Of a stretch of DNA of 64,000 bases, positions 37,217 to 45,036 are shown piece by piece. Source of the DNA: Micromonospora haikouensis (lineage in GTDB: Bacteria; Actinomycetota; Actinomycetes; Mycobacteriales; Micromonosporaceae); NCBI RefSeq assembly GCF_900091595.1, contig NZ_FMCW01000012.1, forward strand, positions 152,886 to 216,885, given 5' to 3'. Every line of letters starts with the position of its first letter. Positions within the stretch are counted from its first letter, which is position 1. The position numbers and the translations under genes are program-made. The notes under the pieces were generated by a model, which worked only from the letters and a program-made list of their open reading frames with translations, was not told the origin of the DNA and did not search any database.

Positions 37217-38076
37217 CAGGACTCCCGGCGCGGTTGGCGGCGCGCCGTCTCCACGCCCGTCAGCCGCAGCACGTGTCGCAGCGCGTCGGCGAGGCTGGCC
37301 TTGGTGGCGATGTCGCCGAACTCGATGCCGAGGGCGACGATGGTCTGGGCGATCTGCGGCCGGATGCCGGAGATGATGCAGTCGGCGCCCATCAGCCGGG
37401 CGGCCACCACGGTCTTGAGGATGTGCTGGGCGACCTGGGTGTCGACCGCCGGCACGCCGGTGATGTCGATGATCGCGTACGGCGAGCCGGTGTCGACGAG
37501 GGTCTGCAGCAGCCGCTCCATCACCACCTGGGCGCGGGCCGAGTCGAGCGTGCCGACCAGCGGGACGGCGACCACGCCCTCCCAGATCTTGACGACCGGG
37601 GTGGAGAGTTCGAGCAGCTGCTCGGCCTGGTCGGCGATCAGGCTCTCCCGGGTGCGCACGAAGCTCTCGAAGGTGAACAGCCCCATCTGGTCGACCAGGG
37701 AGGAGAAGGCCACGTAGTCGCGCAGCGCCGTGTCGGTGGCGTCGGCCTCCAGCAGCTCCAGCAGGACGTCCTTGAGGGCGTACACGCTGATCGCCGTCTC
37801 GGTGGCGGTGAAGCCCTGCCGGGCCCGACCCCGGGACAGCTCGGCCAGCACGGCGCGCAGCTCGCCGGCCGACTCGGACTCCAGGTCGAACCCGCCGCCG
37901 CGGGCGGCCTCGATGACGGCGCGGTGCAGCTCCTGCACCTGGCGGCGCAGCTCCGCCTGGCTGAGCCGGCCGCGCAGCGAGGCGCCCACCAGCTCCGTCC
38001 AGCGCTGGATGGTCCGTTCGGCGTGCTCGTCGAGCAGACCGGCCAGCCGACCGCTTTCCTCCGCGCTCAACGCCAC
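37216..38076 (-). CDS. rsbR: RsbR-like stressosome sensor
   Basis: 286 residues, GTG at 38076. An N-terminal non-haem globin-like/RsbR_N helical domain (about 1-150) precedes a C-terminal STAS domain. The two regulatory threonines equivalent to T171 and T205 of Bacillus RsbRA are present in VDTQVAQHIL and IAQTIVALGI. First gene of a six-gene operon in which every junction overlaps; it would set the sensing threshold of the complex. The signal is unknown. Confidence 0.94.
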   Translation of the reverse strand: MALSAEESGRLAGLLDEHAERTIQRWTELVGASLRGRLSQAELRRQVQELHRAVIEAARGGGFDLESESAGELRAVLAELSRGRARQGFTATETAISVYALKDVLLELLEADATDTALRDYVAFSSLVDQMGLFTFESFVRTRESLIADQAEQLLELSTPVVKIWEGVVAVPLVGTLDSARAQVVMERLLQTLVDTGSPYAIIDITGVPAVDTQVAQHILKTVVAARLMGADCIISGIRPQIAQTIVALGIEFGDIATKASLADALRHVLRLTGVETARRQPRRES

Positions 38077-38240
38077 GGGTTCCTCCCTCTGAGCTGGGTC
38101 GGCCGGACTCTACCACCGGGTAGTACGAAACTACTTGTCCCACGGCAACGACATGACGACCGGCACCCCGGCGCTCCCGGCTCTGCGCCGAACCGCCCTC
38201 GTGGGATACGGTTCCACCGATACCAGCAGGAGGTCGGCGA

Positions 38241-38597
38241 ATGTCCTTGACGGTGCAGACGGAACAGCGCGGCGACGTGGTCGTCGTGTCGGTCGCGGGC
38301 GAGCTGGACATGGCGACGGCTCCGCAGCTCCAGGACCAGATCACGGACCTGCTGGACAAGGGCCGCAGCCGCCTCGTGTTCGACCTGGCGGAGGTCTCGT
38401 TCTGCGACTCGACCGGGCTGTCGGTGTTCGTGCGCGCCAAGAACAGCTGCGACGAGGCCGGCGGCGTGGTCCGGCTGGCCGCCCCGCAGCGCGGGGTGCT
38501 GCGCATCCTGGAGGTCAGCGGGCTCGTCGAGGTGCTGCACACCTACCCGACGGTGGAGCAGGCCGTCGCGGGCGACCCCACGCCGGCCTCCTCCTGA
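38241..38597 (+). CDS. RsbV-like anti-sigma factor antagonist (STAS)
   Basis: 118 residues, ATG at 38241 with AGGAGG upstream. A STAS domain with the phosphoserine site SFCDSTGLSVFV. Divergent from rsbR, it is the natural substrate candidate for the PP2C proteins of the stressosome operon: dephosphorylated, it would bind an anti-sigma kinase and free a stress sigma factor, neither of which is encoded nearby. Confidence 0.92.
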   Translation: MSLTVQTEQRGDVVVVSVAGELDMATAPQLQDQITDLLDKGRSRLVFDLAEVSFCDSTGLSVFVRAKNSCDEAGGVVRLAAPQRGVLRILEVSGLVEVLHTYPTVEQAVAGDPTPASS

Positions 38598-38606
38598 CCG
38601 TCCCGC

Positions 38607-39959
38607 TCAGCGCTCGTCCTCGACGAAGCGGGGGCGGGCGATGACCAGGCCCGCGCCCGTCTGCACGGCGAGGGCGACGAGCAGGAACCCGATCGGCGCG
38701 GTCCACCCGCCGGTCGCCTCGTAGAGAACGCCGACCAGCAGCGGCCCGAGCGCCGCGATCACGTACCCCGTGCTCTGCGCGAACGCCGACAGCGCCACCG
38801 TCCCCTCCGCCGTGCGGGCGCGCAGCCCGATGGTGGTGAGGATCAGCGGGAACGCGCCCTGGCCGAGAGCGAGCAGGGCCACCCAGAGCAGCGCGCCGTC
38901 GCGCGGCGCGAGCGCCAGCCCCAGGTAGGACGCGGCCGAGAAGGCGGTCAGCCCGAACACCAGCGGGCGCAGCGTCCGCAGCCGGCCGGCGAGCGTCGGC
39001 ATCAGCAGCGCCACCGGCACGCCGAGCGCGGTCACCCCGGCCAGCAGCAGCCCGGCCGTCTCCGGACGGAAGCCGGCGTCGCGGAAGAGCTGGGCCAGCC
39101 AGCCCATGATCGCGTACCCGCTCAGCGACTGCGCGCCGAAGTAGACCGCCATCGCCCAGCCGAGCCGCGTCCGCGCCGGCCGCACCCGGGCCGGGGCGGC
39201 GACGGCCACCGCGCCGGTGGCGGCCCGCCGCGCGGCGCGGGCCCGCAGCGCCAGCGGCACCCACGGGAGTACGGCCAGCGCGGCCAGCCCGGCCCAGACC
39301 CCGAGCCCGGCCCGCCAGGACCCGAAGGCGTGCGCCACCGGCACCGCCGACGCGGCGGCCACCGTCGTGCCCGTCGTCAACGCCATCGTGTACGCCCCGG
39401 TGACCAGGCCGGTGCGGTGCGGGAAGTGCTGCTTCACCAGCATCGGCAGCAGGATGTTCGCCACCGCGATGCCGGCCAGCGCGAGCGCGCTGGTGGCCAC
39501 GAAGACCAACGCGGAGTCGGTGACCACGCGCAGCACCTGCCCGACGGCGAGGGCCGACATGGCGACCACGAGCACCCGGGCCGGGGCGTACCGCCGGACC
39601 AGCCAGGGGGTGAGCGCGCCGAGCCCGGCGAAGGCGATCGTCGGCAGGGTGGTGACGAGCCCGGCCATCGCCCCGGAGAGCCCGAGGCCGGTGCGGACCT
39701 CGCCGAGCAGCGCGCCGAGGCTGGTCACGGCGGCGCGCAGGTTGAGGGCGACCAGCAGCATCCCGACCAGGACCAGCAGCCCGCCGGTCACGGGCCGCCC
39801 GGTCTTCTCGGCCTCGACCTTCTCGGTCCCGTTCTTCTCGGCCTCGGTCGTGTCGACGAGGGTGGAAGCGGGGGCCGGGGCGCGCGCCACGTCGACGGTC
39901 GGGCGGGTTCGGGCGGTCCCGGTGGCAGGTTCCGCGACGGCGGTCGGTGGCGGGGTCAT
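38607..39959 (-). CDS. MFS transporter, CynX/NimT family
   Basis: 450 residues from the ATG at 39959. An Ala/Thr/Lys-rich cytoplasmic N-terminus of about 60 residues precedes twelve membrane helices. NLRAAVTSLGALL and the helix pattern match the CynX/NimT (cyanate, 2-nitroimidazole) branch, which in actinobacteria covers many unknown substrates. It is divergent from a FadR-type GntR gene 50 bp away, which probably controls it. Confidence 0.88.
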   Translation of the reverse strand: MTPPPTAVAEPATGTARTRPTVDVARAPAPASTLVDTTEAEKNGTEKVEAEKTGRPVTGGLLVLVGMLLVALNLRAAVTSLGALLGEVRTGLGLSGAMAGLVTTLPTIAFAGLGALTPWLVRRYAPARVLVVAMSALAVGQVLRVVTDSALVFVATSALALAGIAVANILLPMLVKQHFPHRTGLVTGAYTMALTTGTTVAAASAVPVAHAFGSWRAGLGVWAGLAALAVLPWVPLALRARAARRAATGAVAVAAPARVRPARTRLGWAMAVYFGAQSLSGYAIMGWLAQLFRDAGFRPETAGLLLAGVTALGVPVALLMPTLAGRLRTLRPLVFGLTAFSAASYLGLALAPRDGALLWVALLALGQGAFPLILTTIGLRARTAEGTVALSAFAQSTGYVIAALGPLLVGVLYEATGGWTAPIGFLLVALAVQTGAGLVIARPRFVEDER

Positions 39960-40009
39960 GGCCTTCAACCTACAATCATGGGATGAATCCTGGGCAGGTG
40001 ATGTAACCA

Positions 40010-40711
40010 GTGCCACCGTCGGTTGATTCCGCACCGCCGCCCGGGTCCCCGCCCCCGCCGCCCCGGGGCCAGCGCGTCCGGCAGACGATCGAGCAGCTCC
40101 GGGCCCGCATCCTCGGCGGCGAGTGGCCGGTGGGTGGCCGCATCCCCACCGAGCCGCAGCTCGTCGCCGCCCTCGGCGTGGGGCGCAACACCGTCCGGGA
40201 GGCCGTCCGCGCCCTCGTACACGCCGGGGTGCTGGAGTGCCGGCAGGGCTCCGGGACGTACGTGGTGTCGACCGACGAGCTGGCCCCCGTGGTGGCCCGC
40301 CGACTCACCGACGACCGGATGACCGAGGTCGTCGAGGTGCGCCGCGCCTTCGAGGTGGAGGCGGCGCGGCTGGCCGCGCTGCGGCGTACCCCGGAGGACC
40401 TGGCCGCCCTCGACGGCGCGCTCGCCGCCCGGGAGGCCGCCTGGCGCGCGGGCCGGGTCGACGAGTTCGTCGAGGCCGATGCGGCCCTGCACACGGCGGT
40501 GGTGAACGCCGCGCACAACGGCATGCTCGCCGAGCTGTACGCGTCGGTCGGCGCGGCGCTGCGCAGCACGATCAGCCAGGCGACGGGCGACGCGCTGGAG
40601 CCCGAGCGGTACGTCGACCACGCCCGGCTGGTGGACGCCATCCGCCTCGGCGACCCGGCCTTGGCAGCCCGGGAGGCTGGTGCTTTCCTGGAGCCCTCCC
40701 CGGGGGAATAG
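40010..40711 (+). CDS. GntR family regulator, FadR/FCD subgroup
   Basis: 233 residues from a GTG at 40010. After a Pro-rich start comes a winged helix (RARILGGEWPVGGRIPTEPQLVAALGVGRNTVREAVRALVHAGVL) and an all-helical FCD ligand domain with probable metal ligands in EADAALHTAVVNAAHN. The divergent position and an imperfect TCAT-GGG-ATGA palindrome (about 39977-39987) suggest it represses the MFS gene, responding to a small carboxylate. Confidence 0.92.
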   Translation: MPPSVDSAPPPGSPPPPPRGQRVRQTIEQLRARILGGEWPVGGRIPTEPQLVAALGVGRNTVREAVRALVHAGVLECRQGSGTYVVSTDELAPVVARRLTDDRMTEVVEVRRAFEVEAARLAALRRTPEDLAALDGALAAREAAWRAGRVDEFVEADAALHTAVVNAAHNGMLAELYASVGAALRSTISQATGDALEPERYVDHARLVDAIRLGDPALAAREAGAFLEPSPGE

Positions 40712-40751
40712 GTTGCCCGGGACACCGAACCGGACACCACGGGAGTAACGG

Positions 40752-41225
40752 ATGCTCAAGGGCTTCAAAGACTTCATCATGCGCGGCAACGTCGTCGACC
40801 TCGCGGTCGGCGTCGTCATCGGCGCGGCGTTCACGGGCGTGGTCACCCAGTTGACCAAGTCGTTCCTGGATCCGCTGATCCGCGTCCTCGTGGTGCTGAT
40901 CACCGGCAGCGACAAGGGCCTGGAAGGCACGGCTCCCGAGTTTCGCGGCATCCCGTTCGACTGGGTGGCCTTCGTCAACGCGGCGATCACCTTCCTGCTC
41001 ACCGCGGCGGCGCTCTACTTCCTGGTCGTCTACCCGATGAACAGGCTGGCCGAGCGGCGCAAGCGCGGCGAGGAGCCGCCGCCGGCCGCCCCCAGCGAGG
41101 AGGTCAAGCTGCTCACCGAGATCCGGGACGCGCTGGTGGCCGCCGGCCACACCACCCCGGGCCAGCAGCGGGGCGCCCTGGACGACGTGCTCGGCCGCAA
41201 CCCGGAGCCCCCGGCCGCGCGCTGA
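40752..41225 (+). CDS. mscL: large-conductance mechanosensitive channel MscL
   Basis: 157 residues, ATG at 40752. The N-terminal amphipathic helix (MLKGFKDFIMRGNVVDLAVGVVIGAAF) and pore helix match MscL closely; the second helix is FVNAAITFLLTAAALYFLVVYPM, followed by the cytoplasmic bundle (EEVKLLTEIRDAL). It releases solutes on hypo-osmotic shock. It lies 40 bp after the GntR gene on the same strand. Confidence 0.97.
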   Translation: MLKGFKDFIMRGNVVDLAVGVVIGAAFTGVVTQLTKSFLDPLIRVLVVLITGSDKGLEGTAPEFRGIPFDWVAFVNAAITFLLTAAALYFLVVYPMNRLAERRKRGEEPPPAAPSEEVKLLTEIRDALVAAGHTTPGQQRGALDDVLGRNPEPPAAR

Positions 41226-41241
41226 CGCACACCGACGCACA

Positions 41242-41272
41242 CCGGCCCTCGCGGGATTCTCGTGGGGGCCGG
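41242..41272. terminator. candidate terminator after mscL
   Basis: CCGGCCC (41242-41248) pairs with GGGCCGG (41266-41272) around a 17-nt loop, 17 bases after the mscL stop. There is no T-run. Confidence 0.45.
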
Positions 41273-41278
41273 GTCTTG

Positions 41279-41294
41279 TCGTACACATGTTCGA
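41279..41294. promoter_or_regulatory. candidate LexA (SOS) box 2
   Basis: TCGTACACATGTTCGA matches the TCGAAC-N4-GTTCGA consensus at all but one position. It lies 12 bases before the 86-residue gene at 41307, where it would overlap the promoter or leader of that gene. Confidence 0.55.
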
Positions 41295-41306
41295 TAGAGT
41301 CCCGCC

Positions 41307-41567
41307 ATGGAACAGCGGAAGCACTGGTGGAACGGCAAGTGGGGGCGGCTCGCGCGGCGGGACGTCTTCCTCCGGGTGGACGGCGACCGGTGGCACGTCG
41401 AGCAGCGCGCCGGGGGCGCGGAGGGGGTCTCCCAGTTCTACGAGTACCCGAGCGCGGAGGAGGCCGAGGAGACCGTCCGCGCGCTGCTCGCCGGGGCGGA
41501 CGGGTGGCGGGAACTGTCCCCCCGGCCGCCGGGCTCGTGGCTGCCGACCCCGGACACCCGCGCCTGA
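41307..41567 (+). CDS. small protein of unknown function, possibly SOS-controlled
   Basis: 86 residues, ATG at 41307. It is Trp- and Arg-rich at the N-terminus (HWWNGKWGRLARRDVFLR), followed by a beta-like segment (WHVEQRAGG) and an acidic helix (SAEEAEETVRALL). No known domain is recognised. The near-consensus SOS box immediately upstream is the only clue to regulation. Codon usage is typical of the genome, so it is a resident gene. Confidence 0.75.
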   Translation: MEQRKHWWNGKWGRLARRDVFLRVDGDRWHVEQRAGGAEGVSQFYEYPSAEEAEETVRALLAGADGWRELSPRPPGSWLPTPDTRA

Positions 41568-41700
41568 CCGGGACGGTGTTCGAGGTTCGGCGCGGCGTTC
41601 GGTCGGGCCTGACCGGGCGGTGTTCGGGGTCGGCGCGGCATCTGGTCGGGCCTGACCGGCGCGGCGTTTAGTCGGGTGGCGGGGCGGGAACCGCCTCGGG

Positions 41701-42087
41701 ATGGAGCAGCAGGGGACGGATCAGCAGGCGGCCATCTCCCGCGTCACCACCGGGATGCCCGTGGTCGACGTGACCGGCGCCGAGGTCGGCACCGTGGACC
41801 TCGTCCAGCGGGGCGACCCGAACGCGGTGACCGTGCAGGCGCCGACCGCCGCCCCGACCGCCGACCCGGGCGGCAGCCTCGACGAGTTGATCGAATCCGC
41901 GGCGGCCGAGGAGCCGGACGTCCCGGCCGACCTGGCCGCCCGCCTGCTGCGCACCGGCTACCTGAAGGTCTCCACCGACCAGGCCCCGACCGGCGCGGTC
42001 TACGTGCTAGCCGACCAGATCGCCGCCGTCGCCGACGGCCGGGTACGCCTCGACGTCCTCGCGACGAGCCTGCCCGCCGAGGAATGA
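41701..42087 (+). CDS. PRC-barrel/DUF2171-like hypothetical protein
   Basis: 128 residues, ATG at 41701. It begins with a short strand pattern (ISRVTTGMPVVDVTGAEVGTVDLVQ) like the first half of a PRC-barrel or DUF2171 domain, and ends with another (GAVYVLADQIAAVADGRVRL). The middle is Pro/Ala-rich and acidic. A role as a small cytoplasmic adaptor is possible, but the function is not known. It is monocistronic; the 3' side holds repeats and the convergent BenE-like gene. Confidence 0.7.
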   Translation: MEQQGTDQQAAISRVTTGMPVVDVTGAEVGTVDLVQRGDPNAVTVQAPTAAPTADPGGSLDELIESAAAEEPDVPADLAARLLRTGYLKVSTDQAPTGAVYVLADQIAAVADGRVRLDVLATSLPAEE

Positions 42088-42183
42088 CGCCGACACGGCC
42101 TTGATCGACGCGGGCCTTGATCGAGGCGAGCCCCTTGATCGACTCCGGCCTCTTCATCGACGCGGGGCCTCTTGATCGACTTC

Positions 42184-42238
42184 ATGTCGGCGACATCGCG
42201 GTATCCCGGGGTGAGTTTCCCCGCCATGTCGCCGACAT
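42184..42238. repeat. 55-bp palindromic repeat, family 2, copy D
   Basis: Same 13-bp ends as copy C (ATGTCGGCGACAT / ATGTCGCCGACAT) and the same CGCGGTATCCCGG half when copy C is read in reverse. The inner right arm differs (GGTGAGTTTCCCCGCC), giving a CGGGG/CCCCG hairpin instead. It lies between convergent genes ending at 42087 and 42248. Confidence 0.85.
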
Positions 42239-42247
42239 GGAGTCGAT

Positions 42248-43549
42248 CTAGCGCCCCGCCCGCCCAGCCGACGCCCGCCCAGCCGACGCCGGCTCGACGG
42301 GCTCGACGGGCTCGACGGGCTCGACGGGCTCGACGGGCTCGACGGGCTCGACAGTCTCAGCCGGCTCGACGGGCGCAGCCGGCGCGGCGTGGTCGCTCTC
42401 GTGGCGGCGGCGCAGGAGGAGCAGCATCAGCCAGCCGGCGACCAGCCCCCAGAACGCGCCCCCGACGCCGAGCAGGCTCACCCCGGAGGCCGTGACGACG
42501 AGGGTCACCACGGCCGCCTCCCGGGTCGCCGGGTCGGCGACGGCCGCCGACACCGCGCCGGCCAGCGCGGCGAGCAGCGCGAGCCCCGCCACGGCCTTGA
42601 TGAGCACCGGCGGGGAGAGCAGCACGAGGGCGGTGGCGACGCCCGCGCCGAGGCCGAGCAGGGCCAGCCCGACCCCCGCCGTGACCGAGGCGACCCAGCG
42701 GCGCTCCGGGTCCGGGTGGGCGTCGGGGCCGGCGGCCAGCGCGGCGGTGATCGCGGCGAGGTTGACCGCGTGCCCGCCGACCGGCGCGCCGATGGCGCTG
42801 GCCAGGCCGGTGACCCGCAGCGCGGAGCCGAGCGGGGGACGGTAGCCGTACCCGGTGAGCACCGCCATCCCGGGGACGTTCTGCGCGGCCATGGTGACCA
42901 GGAACAGCGGCAGCGCCAGCCCGATCACCGCCGGCACCGTCCACTCGGGCGCGGTGAGGACGAGCACCGGCCGCAGGCCGTGCGCGCCGACGCCGCCGGG
43001 CGTGGTCACCGCGATGGCGACCGCCGCCGCGACGAGCGCGGCGGGCACCGCCCAGCGGCGGGCGAACCGGTGCAGGACGAGCCAGGTGACGACCACCGGC
43101 GCGGCCAGCCTCGGCACCTCGACCAGGGCGCGGACGGGCGCGGTGCACAGCGGCAGCAGCACCCCGGCCAGCATCGCGGCGGCGATCGGGCCGGGGATCG
43201 CGGCCACCGCCCGGCCGAGCGCCGGGAACAGCCCGGCGGCGACGATCAGCGCCCCGCACACGATGAACGCGCCGACGGCGGCCGGCCAGCCGCCGGGGAC
43301 CGGGCCGGTGGCCACCAGCAGCGCCGCCCCGGGGGTGGACCAGGCGATGGCCATCGGCAGCCGGTGCCGCAGCCCCAGCCACACCGCGCAGAGGCCGGAC
43401 GCGACGCTGACGGCGAGCAGCCCGGAGGCGGCCTGCCGTTCGTCGGCGCCGACGGCGCGCAGCCCGGCGAGCACGACGGTGAACGAACTGGCGAAGCCGA
43501 CGAGCGCGGTCACCACTCCGGCGAGCACGGGTTGCAGCAGGCCGGCCAC
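42248..43549 (-). CDS. BenE-like (benzoate/H+ symporter family) membrane transporter
   Basis: 433 residues from a GTG at 43549 (AAGGGGGAGA just upstream). About twelve membrane helices with the BenE pattern (LGLRHRLPMAIAWSTPGAALL, ITAALAAGPDAHPDPERRW). The C-terminal 50 residues are a repeat: seven consecutive or near-consecutive EPV units encoded by a 9-bp tandem repeat (gctcgacgg on the plus strand), then ASAGRASAGRAGR. The tail is probably cytoplasmic and variable in length between strains. Aromatic acid uptake is a family inference only. Confidence 0.88.
   Translation of the reverse strand: MAGLLQPVLAGVVTALVGFASSFTVVLAGLRAVGADERQAASGLLAVSVASGLCAVWLGLRHRLPMAIAWSTPGAALLVATGPVPGGWPAAVGAFIVCGALIVAAGLFPALGRAVAAIPGPIAAAMLAGVLLPLCTAPVRALVEVPRLAAPVVVTWLVLHRFARRWAVPAALVAAAVAIAVTTPGGVGAHGLRPVLVLTAPEWTVPAVIGLALPLFLVTMAAQNVPGMAVLTGYGYRPPLGSALRVTGLASAIGAPVGGHAVNLAAITAALAAGPDAHPDPERRWVASVTAGVGLALLGLGAGVATALVLLSPPVLIKAVAGLALLAALAGAVSAAVADPATREAAVVTLVVTASGVSLLGVGGAFWGLVAGWLMLLLLRRRHESDHAAPAAPVEPAETVEPVEPVEPVEPVEPVEPVEPASAGRASAGRAGR
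42296..42358. repeat. 9-bp tandem repeat (EPV-coding minisatellite)
   Basis: GCTCGACGG repeats head to tail about seven times inside the 3' end of the BenE-like gene; because the unit is a multiple of three, changes in copy number keep the frame. Confidence 0.85.
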
Positions 43550-43564
43550 GTCTCCCCCTTCGCC

Positions 43565-43580
43565 GTTCCGTTTACGGAAC
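43565..43580. promoter_or_regulatory. operator for the XRE-cupin regulator
   Basis: GTTCCGTTTACGGAAC is a 7-2-7 inverted repeat, 15 bp from the BenE-like start and 24 bp from the regulator start, so one bound dimer could control both. Confidence 0.65.
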
Positions 43581-43604
43581 GCTGGCGTGTAGCACGATAG
43601 CGGG

Positions 43605-44204
43605 ATGGAGTCGCCGACACCAACCCCGCAAGCGGCCCGGGAGCAGCCAGCCCGGGAGCAGCCAGCCCGGGAGCAGGCAGCCACGGACGCCGGCACGGTC
43701 GGTGCCCGGGTGCGCGCCCTGCGCGAGGAGCGCGGGCTGTCACTGTCCACCCTGGCCCGGCTCGCCGGGGTGGGCAAGGCCACCCTCTCCGGCCTGGAGA
43801 ACGGCACCCGCAATCCCACCCTGGAGACGCTCTACGCCGTGACCGCCCAGCTCGGGGTGCCGCTGACCGCGGCGCTCTCCGGGCCGGCGGCGACCCCCAC
43901 GGTGCGCGGGGCGGCGGTGAGCGCGACCCTGCTGGAGGTGTTCACCGAGGCCGGGGCGACGTACGAGCTGTACCGGATGCGGGTCGCCCCCGGCGTCGGG
44001 CAGCTCTCCCCCGCGCACCAGCCGGGGGTCACCGAGCACGTCACCGTCTTCGCCGGGCAGCTCCGCGCCGGGCCGGTGGACGCCCCGCTGACCGCCGGGC
44101 CCGGCGGCCACCTGCGCTGGACGTCGGACGTGCCGCACGGCTACGCCGCGATCGGCGACGAGGAGGTGTGGGCGAGCCTGCTGCTGCGCTACCCCCGCCG
44201 CTGA
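43605..44204 (+). CDS. XRE family regulator with C-terminal cupin domain
   Basis: 199 residues, ATG at 43605. An N-terminal run of AREQP repeats (15-bp tandem) precedes the helix-turn-helix (LREERGLSLSTLARLAGVGKATLSGLENGTRNPTLETL). The cupin domain (about 105-195) ends in YAAIGDEEVWASLLL. It is divergent from the BenE-like gene, which it probably controls in response to the transported compound. PuuR/SutR-like regulators have the same layout. Confidence 0.92.
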   Translation: MESPTPTPQAAREQPAREQPAREQAATDAGTVGARVRALREERGLSLSTLARLAGVGKATLSGLENGTRNPTLETLYAVTAQLGVPLTAALSGPAATPTVRGAAVSATLLEVFTEAGATYELYRMRVAPGVGQLSPAHQPGVTEHVTVFAGQLRAGPVDAPLTAGPGGHLRWTSDVPHGYAAIGDEEVWASLLLRYPRR

Positions 44205-44313
44205 CCGGTCGGGCCGCCGGCCGGTCGGCCACCCGCGCCGACACAAGATTCTTTTCGGGCCGACCCCGGAGTGCGTAGAGACGCCGGGCGGGTCTTCTTG
44301 GCAAGCTTGTCGT

Positions 44314-45036
44314 ATGACGCTGATCCTCCGCTCGGCCATCCTCAACGACGTCGGCCTCGTGCGGACCAACAACGAGGATTCCGCCCTCGCCGGTGACCGC
44401 CTCGTCGCCGTCGCCGACGGGATGGGTGGCCTGCCGGCTGGTGAGGTGGCGAGCGAGATCGTCATCCGCATCCTCGACGAGTTGGACCCGCCCACCACCA
44501 CCGAGGGGGCCGCCGACGCGCTGCGGGCCGTGGTGAGCACCGCCAACCAGCGGATCCGGGCCGCCATCTCCGTCGACCCCGCGCGCGAGGGCATGGGTAC
44601 GACGCTGACGGCCGGCCTGCTCGCCGGGGACGTCCTGGTCCTCGCGCAGGTCGGGGACTCCCGCTGTTATCTGCTGCGGGACAACGAGCTGACCCAGCTC
44701 ACCCGCGACGACACGTTCGTGCAGGCGCTCGTCGACCAGGGCGCGCTCTCCCCGGACCAGGCGCGGCACCACCCGCAGCGGTCGCTGGTGACCCGAGCCG
44801 TGCAGGGCGCCGACACGCCCCCGGCGGTCGGCACGCTCACCGTCTTCGCCGGCGACCGGCTGCTGCTGTGCAGCGACGGGCTCTCCGACTACGTGGACGA
44901 CGCCGCGATCGCCGCCGCCCTCGCCATGTACGGCGACCGCCAGCAGTGCGGCGAGCAGCTCGTGAAGCTCGCCCACCAGGCCGGCGCGCCGGACAACGTC
45001 ACCGTCGTCGTCTCCGACGTCACGGCGCTCTCATGA
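44314..45036 (+). CDS. PPM-type serine/threonine protein phosphatase
   Basis: 240 residues, ATG at 44314. A complete PP2C domain: RTNNEDS, VADGMGG, GMGTTLTAGLL, VGDSRCYLL, SDGLSDYV and DNVTVVV, with the Asp residues for two metal ions. It resembles PstP-type phosphatases but lacks a membrane segment. It overlaps the acetyltransferase gene by 4 bases. No kinase is encoded beside it. Confidence 0.94.
   Translation: MTLILRSAILNDVGLVRTNNEDSALAGDRLVAVADGMGGLPAGEVASEIVIRILDELDPPTTTEGAADALRAVVSTANQRIRAAISVDPAREGMGTTLTAGLLAGDVLVLAQVGDSRCYLLRDNELTQLTRDDTFVQALVDQGALSPDQARHHPQRSLVTRAVQGADTPPAVGTLTVFAGDRLLLCSDGLSDYVDDAAIAAALAMYGDRQQCGEQLVKLAHQAGAPDNVTVVVSDVTALS

Noticed and set aside
38077..38240. A possible SigB-type promoter (GTTT...GGGTA) between rsbR and the STAS gene.
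   Set aside because: The only GTTT and GGTAG words on the minus strand are about 11 bp apart, too close for a standard promoter.
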